A stretch of 64,000 nucleotides of DNA from assembly GCA_012934845.2 (NCBI GenBank), contig WNNJ02001618.1, positions 62,001-126,000 on the forward strand, written 5' to 3'. This document shows, one piece after another, positions 62,914 to 64,000 of the stretch (position 1 is the first letter of the stretch; each line of letters begins with the position of its first letter). Below the pieces are notes generated by a model. That model did not search any database. It was not told the DNA's origin and saw only the letters and a list, made by a program, of their open reading frames with translations. The translations under genes and the position numbers were made by a program. The DNA comes from Pomphorhynchus laevis (lineage: Eukaryota > Acanthocephala > Palaeacanthocephala > Echinorhynchida > Pomphorhynchidae).

Positions 62914-63189
62914 ACATACCACGAAAGTCGAAAAAACGCAAAGTACGCAGAAAGAATTACAAGAATTGAGCAAGCGGCATTCCACCCGATGATTTTCTCG
63001 ACAGTTGGAGGAATAGGTCCTGTAGCAAACAGTGTGATTAAGCGGATTGCCGCTAGACAGGCAGAAAAAGACGTAGATATGTATGATGACTGTCTAAGAA
63101 GAATAAAAACAAACATTTCGATATCTATTGCAAAATCAGTGTCTATGACGCTAAGGAGGAGAAATTACAAAAGTATCAATCACAACTGA
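62857..63189 (+). pseudogene. REL endonuclease end and C-terminal tail (copy l)
   Basis: The open frame reads TYHESRKNAKYAERITRIEQ, then FSTVGGIGPVANSVIKRIAA and RRIKTNISISIAKSVSMTLR. The acidic REL core lies upstream and has been lost. The Met at 62857 is within the inverted repeat and is not a natural start. Confidence 0.85.
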
Positions 63190-63330
63190 GTAATAAGGAT
63201 TATAACGAAGATATAGGGACAAAGATATTATATTTTGACATTTATAAGACCCATTTGAGGGTGATTACTAATTTGAAAATAATATTTTGAATTATAAAAA
63301 AATAAAAAAAATTATAAATTATAAATATTT
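62857..63330 (+). mobile_element. CXC-REL LINE copy l, 5'-truncated
   Basis: The copy holds the end of the endonuclease, the C-terminal tail and a 3' UTR with CCATTTGAGGGTGATTAC (63251-63268). Its 5' end lies in the inverted repeat. Confidence 0.85.
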
Positions 63331-63349
63331 AAAGTATAATAATAAACAA

Positions 63350-64000
63350 TTATAAATAATAAATAATTTTGTGAACATTGCATTCATGTCTTTTTTTAGA
63401 TTAAAGCGGTGATTGTGGGAGAACATTATAGACATGAGAAGTATGTTTATTGAATAAAAATTGTTGAGTTTTCGACCACCAAGGCCATTATCATACAAAA
63501 ATTTAAAAATATTACGTATATAACACAGAATTGATCTGGAAGAAGTCAATGTTTAAAAAATTAGGTACGAAAACAAAATTAGGGCTATGTAATGTTATCC
63601 ACCAAATCCTTAGTTATCGGCAATTTTAAGGTCCAGTTTGGTTTGTTGCCAGTCATTGTTGGGCATGTTGTGTTTATTAATATTGCCTCTTTAACTAATC
63701 TTCGATTTAAGTCATTCTCGGTTGTTAATTTCATTGTTCCTTCTATATTGCGGAAGCGGTCCTTATAAGACAATTTCCTGAGAGAATGGCATAATCTCGT
63801 CAACCTACGGAGGACATTTTCAAGCTCATTCACCTCATCACGTGTACACGGAAATACCGCAAGGATACAACATTTAATAATAGGACGAATATTAATTGGG
63901 ACGAAGTAATTGTATATTATTTTAAGACATAAAGCCGATGGGTTACAAAAACACCTCCAGACCACATAGCTAAGTGTCCTGATCGTTTGGATGATTCTGT
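63350..64000 (-). pseudogene. LINE RT C-terminal fragment, cut by the window end
   Basis: The antisense frame (63965-63585) has LENVLRRLTRLCHSLRKLSY, then KDRFRNIEGTMKLTTENDL and RRLVKEAILIN. This resembles the region after the RT thumb of CR1/L2-type LINEs. The following 63585-63350 segment continues with HVYNVLPQSPL but has several stops. The catalytic part lies outside the window. Confidence 0.6.

Noticed and set aside
1-64000. Host protein genes, tRNA or rRNA genes
   Set aside because: Every long frame I could identify belongs to a retroelement, and no cloverleaf or rRNA sequence was recognised by eye; a model-based scan would be needed to exclude small RNAs.

Overview
This 64 kb window contains retrotransposons and no host gene, rRNA or tRNA that I can recognise. 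The reading frames are unspliced, AT-rich and mostly broken. They belong to non-LTR retrotransposons (LINEs), Penelope-like elements (PLEs) and one LTR element. This mix points to an invertebrate animal; an arthropod or nematode is plausible, but the sequence does not settle it.

From 0 to 31.9 kb the dominant family is a LINE that I call CXC-REL. It has one long ORF with a Cys-rich CXC-like N-terminus, a reverse transcriptase (RT) with YADD, a CCHC motif and a restriction-like endonuclease (REL) with RHN and D..D residues. Copies lie head to tail in runs. Copies a, b and c are on + at 0-7 kb. Copies C, B, A and g are on - at 16.7-27.3 kb. Copies j and i are on - at 30.2-31.9 kb. Copy A has an intact 992-codon ORF, and B and C have only one or two lesions each. 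Other elements are inserted in or between these copies: a Ty3/gypsy LTR fossil (2.2-6.1 kb), a nearly complete L2/CR1-type LINE (7.0-11.5 kb), a CR1-like LINE (13.8-16.6 kb), a LINE fragment flanked by AAT repeats (27.4-28.1 kb) and a Naiad end fragment (0.7-1.05 kb).

From 31.9 to 55.7 kb PLEs dominate. Many fragments come from a very AT-rich Naiad-type PLE whose GIY-YIG endonuclease precedes the RT; one copy (33.6-36.7 kb) shows the whole order. At least five other PLE lineages with canonical C-terminal GIY-YIG occur at 43.8-52.1 kb. One of them (45.1-48.2 kb) is nearly whole, with terminal direct repeats and hammerhead-like motifs. A decayed antisense L2-type LINE (36.7-38.7 kb) and an unassigned tract (38.7-40.3 kb) lie between.

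From 55.7 to 62.3 kb there are two other REL-type LINEs, E1 (+) and E2 (-), with WYLDD-type RTs. The window ends with a CXC-REL fragment next to a perfect 95-bp inverted repeat and with an antisense LINE fragment.

The most interesting points are the tandem CXC-REL arrays with a shared 18-nt 3'-UTR motif and shared 5'-junction sequence, the intact CXC-RT-REL protein, the permuted Naiad with a conserved pseudoknot-capable 3' UTR, and the recurring hammerhead-like and snap-back ends of the PLEs.
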